A DNA stretch of 64,000 nt from Saprospiraceae bacterium (lineage in GTDB: Bacteria > Bacteroidota > Bacteroidia > Chitinophagales > Saprospiraceae). The translations under genes were made by a program, and so were the position numbers. Within the stretch, counting starts at the first letter, position 1. Every line of letters begins with the position of its first letter. Under the pieces are notes generated by a model. It saw only the letters and a list, made by a program, of their open reading frames with translations. It did no database searches and was not told the DNA's origin. The DNA lies in assembly GCA_016714985.1 (NCBI GenBank), contig JADKBS010000006.1:62001-126000 (forward strand). Reading direction: 5' to 3'. This document shows positions 63,901 through 64,000 of the stretch, piece after piece.

Positions 63901-64000
63901 CATGGGCTACGGCAATCAGGTTGGTGGCATCAACGCTGATATAGGTCAGCTCCGCTGGGTCGCCGGGGTCGTTGGCGTGGTGGTCGGCAGGCAAATAGAT
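60950..64000 (-). CDS. Very large T9SS cargo protein, N-terminus outside window
   Basis: At least 1,016 residues and open through base 64000, with IYLPADHHAN preceding any start. Two copies of a segment RTWS(I/L)INWCS...LPRLD.N.DG..GD.Y appear near the start and near residue 370. An SdrD-B-like domain follows (GKVFRDSDASCDFDAGEPSL ... GNYLFDEIC near 455-500), then a DUF11/DUF7619-like domain (DPNDKRAIPVGYG near 785, EYLIRFQNTGTDTAF near 808). The last ~80 residues (VYPNPAFGAVTFALP to VVLFTGKVVLK) are a type A sorting domain. Surface adhesin-like. Confidence 0.88.
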   Translation of the reverse strand: MYLPADHHANDPGDPAELTYISVDATNLIAVAHDDVEYDLNNDGNTDQIDRTWSIINWCSVDLQQPFPVLPRLDTNGDGILGDSYVARSFNDGVHYTGGSLPQTGGVKYLQKIYLTDVTCLLDTVPPVAVCVENTVAQFAVNGPNLTILPAEVLDEGSYDNCSALSFAIEIATLPSQTMPTTTSANFTAVGVYENVYLWVADAAGNTQYCNVTVEIIPPKCNPDLVAPYFSYVPPDSTIHSDDLAALNLDPNNAQQMNQYFGAVEVWDYCGVNTVLQSFDLVTNSCGGIRTITRNFLAIDLSGNSTFASQTITVAYDFSFNLPKDFLPGDVGEPQTLTFVQGNQTQLAITYSDQVFNFNCNNQPTLVHRTWSLINWCSADPSEAPTDLPRLDLNNDGNPGDGYTAWENGGSVYQLENGLPVQNLGAGNSLYSYLQIIRYNYNDTVQYSAAGKVFRDSDASCDFDAGEPSLANWKVKAIGNNSGQYYHATTNANGNYLFDEICATDTELEISLDVAFNYGLTCPTTWTVALTNSNVVQQDIPVQLDSDCARMEVSLATPYLRRCFANNYTVSYCNYSASLIEDTYVIVELDSFMEYNSSSIPGLLLSGNSYSFATGDLAAGQCENFLINFDLSCEAELGQTHCTEARIYPDTLCPQNANWSGANIEVEGNCLNDEVRLTIKNTGTGSMAAPLDFIVVEDVIMYMQGSFNLGAGQTYQVPPIPADGATWRLEAEQAPAHPYPGNVSISLEGCDGINELGLVNLFPVENPNPFIAVDCQENQGSFDPNDKRAIPVGYGDDHFIYRNTDIEYLIRFQNTGTDTAFTVVIEDVLSQYLDPTSIRPGASSHNYSYDLKEGNTVRFIFENILLPDSTENLAGSQGFVKFVAKQKPNLALGSVIENTAAIYFDFNEPITTNRVFHTIGEDFIEVINSASETANVHGQPTVYPNPAFGAVTFALPIELGENAHFTMQDQLGKLAYRQAVRGDKFVFERKGMTPGIYFYSIENEGVVLFTGKVVLK

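Noticed and set aside
1..64000. tRNA, rRNA or riboswitch genes
   Set aside because: I scanned spacers by eye and found no cloverleaf with a TTCGA-type arm or rRNA-like sequence; absence by eye is not proof.

Overview
This window comes from a Bacteroidota chromosome. Evidence is the type IX secretion machinery and cargo (PorQ; several secreted proteins with C-terminal sorting domains), a TamL-type lipoprotein beside TamB, the DUF1800/DUF1501 pair, a short NuoG without the molybdopterin-like half, and a caa3/cbb3-independent cox cluster of the Bacteroidota type. The overall character suggests Saprospiria (Lewinella/Haliscomenobacter-like), but that is inference from gene content only.

Layout. 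1-6605: terminal part of a cytochrome c oxidase cluster on the plus strand (ctaD, ctaB, two subunit III genes, subunit IV, a cysteine-less SCO-like protein, a DUF420 protein, a small CPMC membrane protein). 6602-14626: minus-strand housekeeping and secretion-related genes (PIF1-like helicase, secreted endonuclease/phosphatase, DUF1501 and DUF1800, SCP2-like, lysophospholipase-like hydrolase). 14995-32258: a complete nuoA-N complex I operon. 32274-44673: mixed metabolism (cysQ, enoyl-CoA hydratase, porQ, a heavily damaged GTP-type pckG, class IV aminotransferase, folE) and small lipoprotein/TPR genes. 44674-50086: an accessory zone, visibly A+T-richer, with repeats, a palindromic MITE-like element, a truncated amidohydrolase and a four-repeat PPC secreted protein. 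50105-60839: DUF5686 outer membrane protein (3' end lost), VOC protein, tamB (frameshifted) and tamL. 60950-64000: a very large T9SS cargo protein running out of the window.

The most striking feature is intergenic. Almost every spacer carries an imperfect inverted repeat. One class is a conserved, roughly 100-150 bp palindrome whose arms share a word such as TTTTGTCATTGCCGAAGGC (four copies). The other class is built differently: each arm is a run of 2-5 tandem copies of a short 6-10 base word, the word differs from locus to locus, and the opposite arm carries the reverse complement of the same word. In the nuo operon all thirteen junctions between consecutive nuo genes are interrupted, either by one of these palindromes or by guest genes (an unknown A+T-rich gene, a DUF6922/AbiEii pair, a DUF2281/PIN pair, a CsaA-like protein, a retropepsin-like protease). 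Repeats abut or overlap stop codons and in some places have changed protein ends (cysQ, echA-like, VOC, DUF5686).

Several conserved genes are frameshifted (ctaB, nuoG, pckG four times, tamB twice). Most of these are single-base losses and could be consensus errors in the assembly; the loss of about 70 bases containing the P-loop of pckG, and the truncations at repeats, are harder to explain that way. No rRNA, tRNA or CRISPR array was seen.
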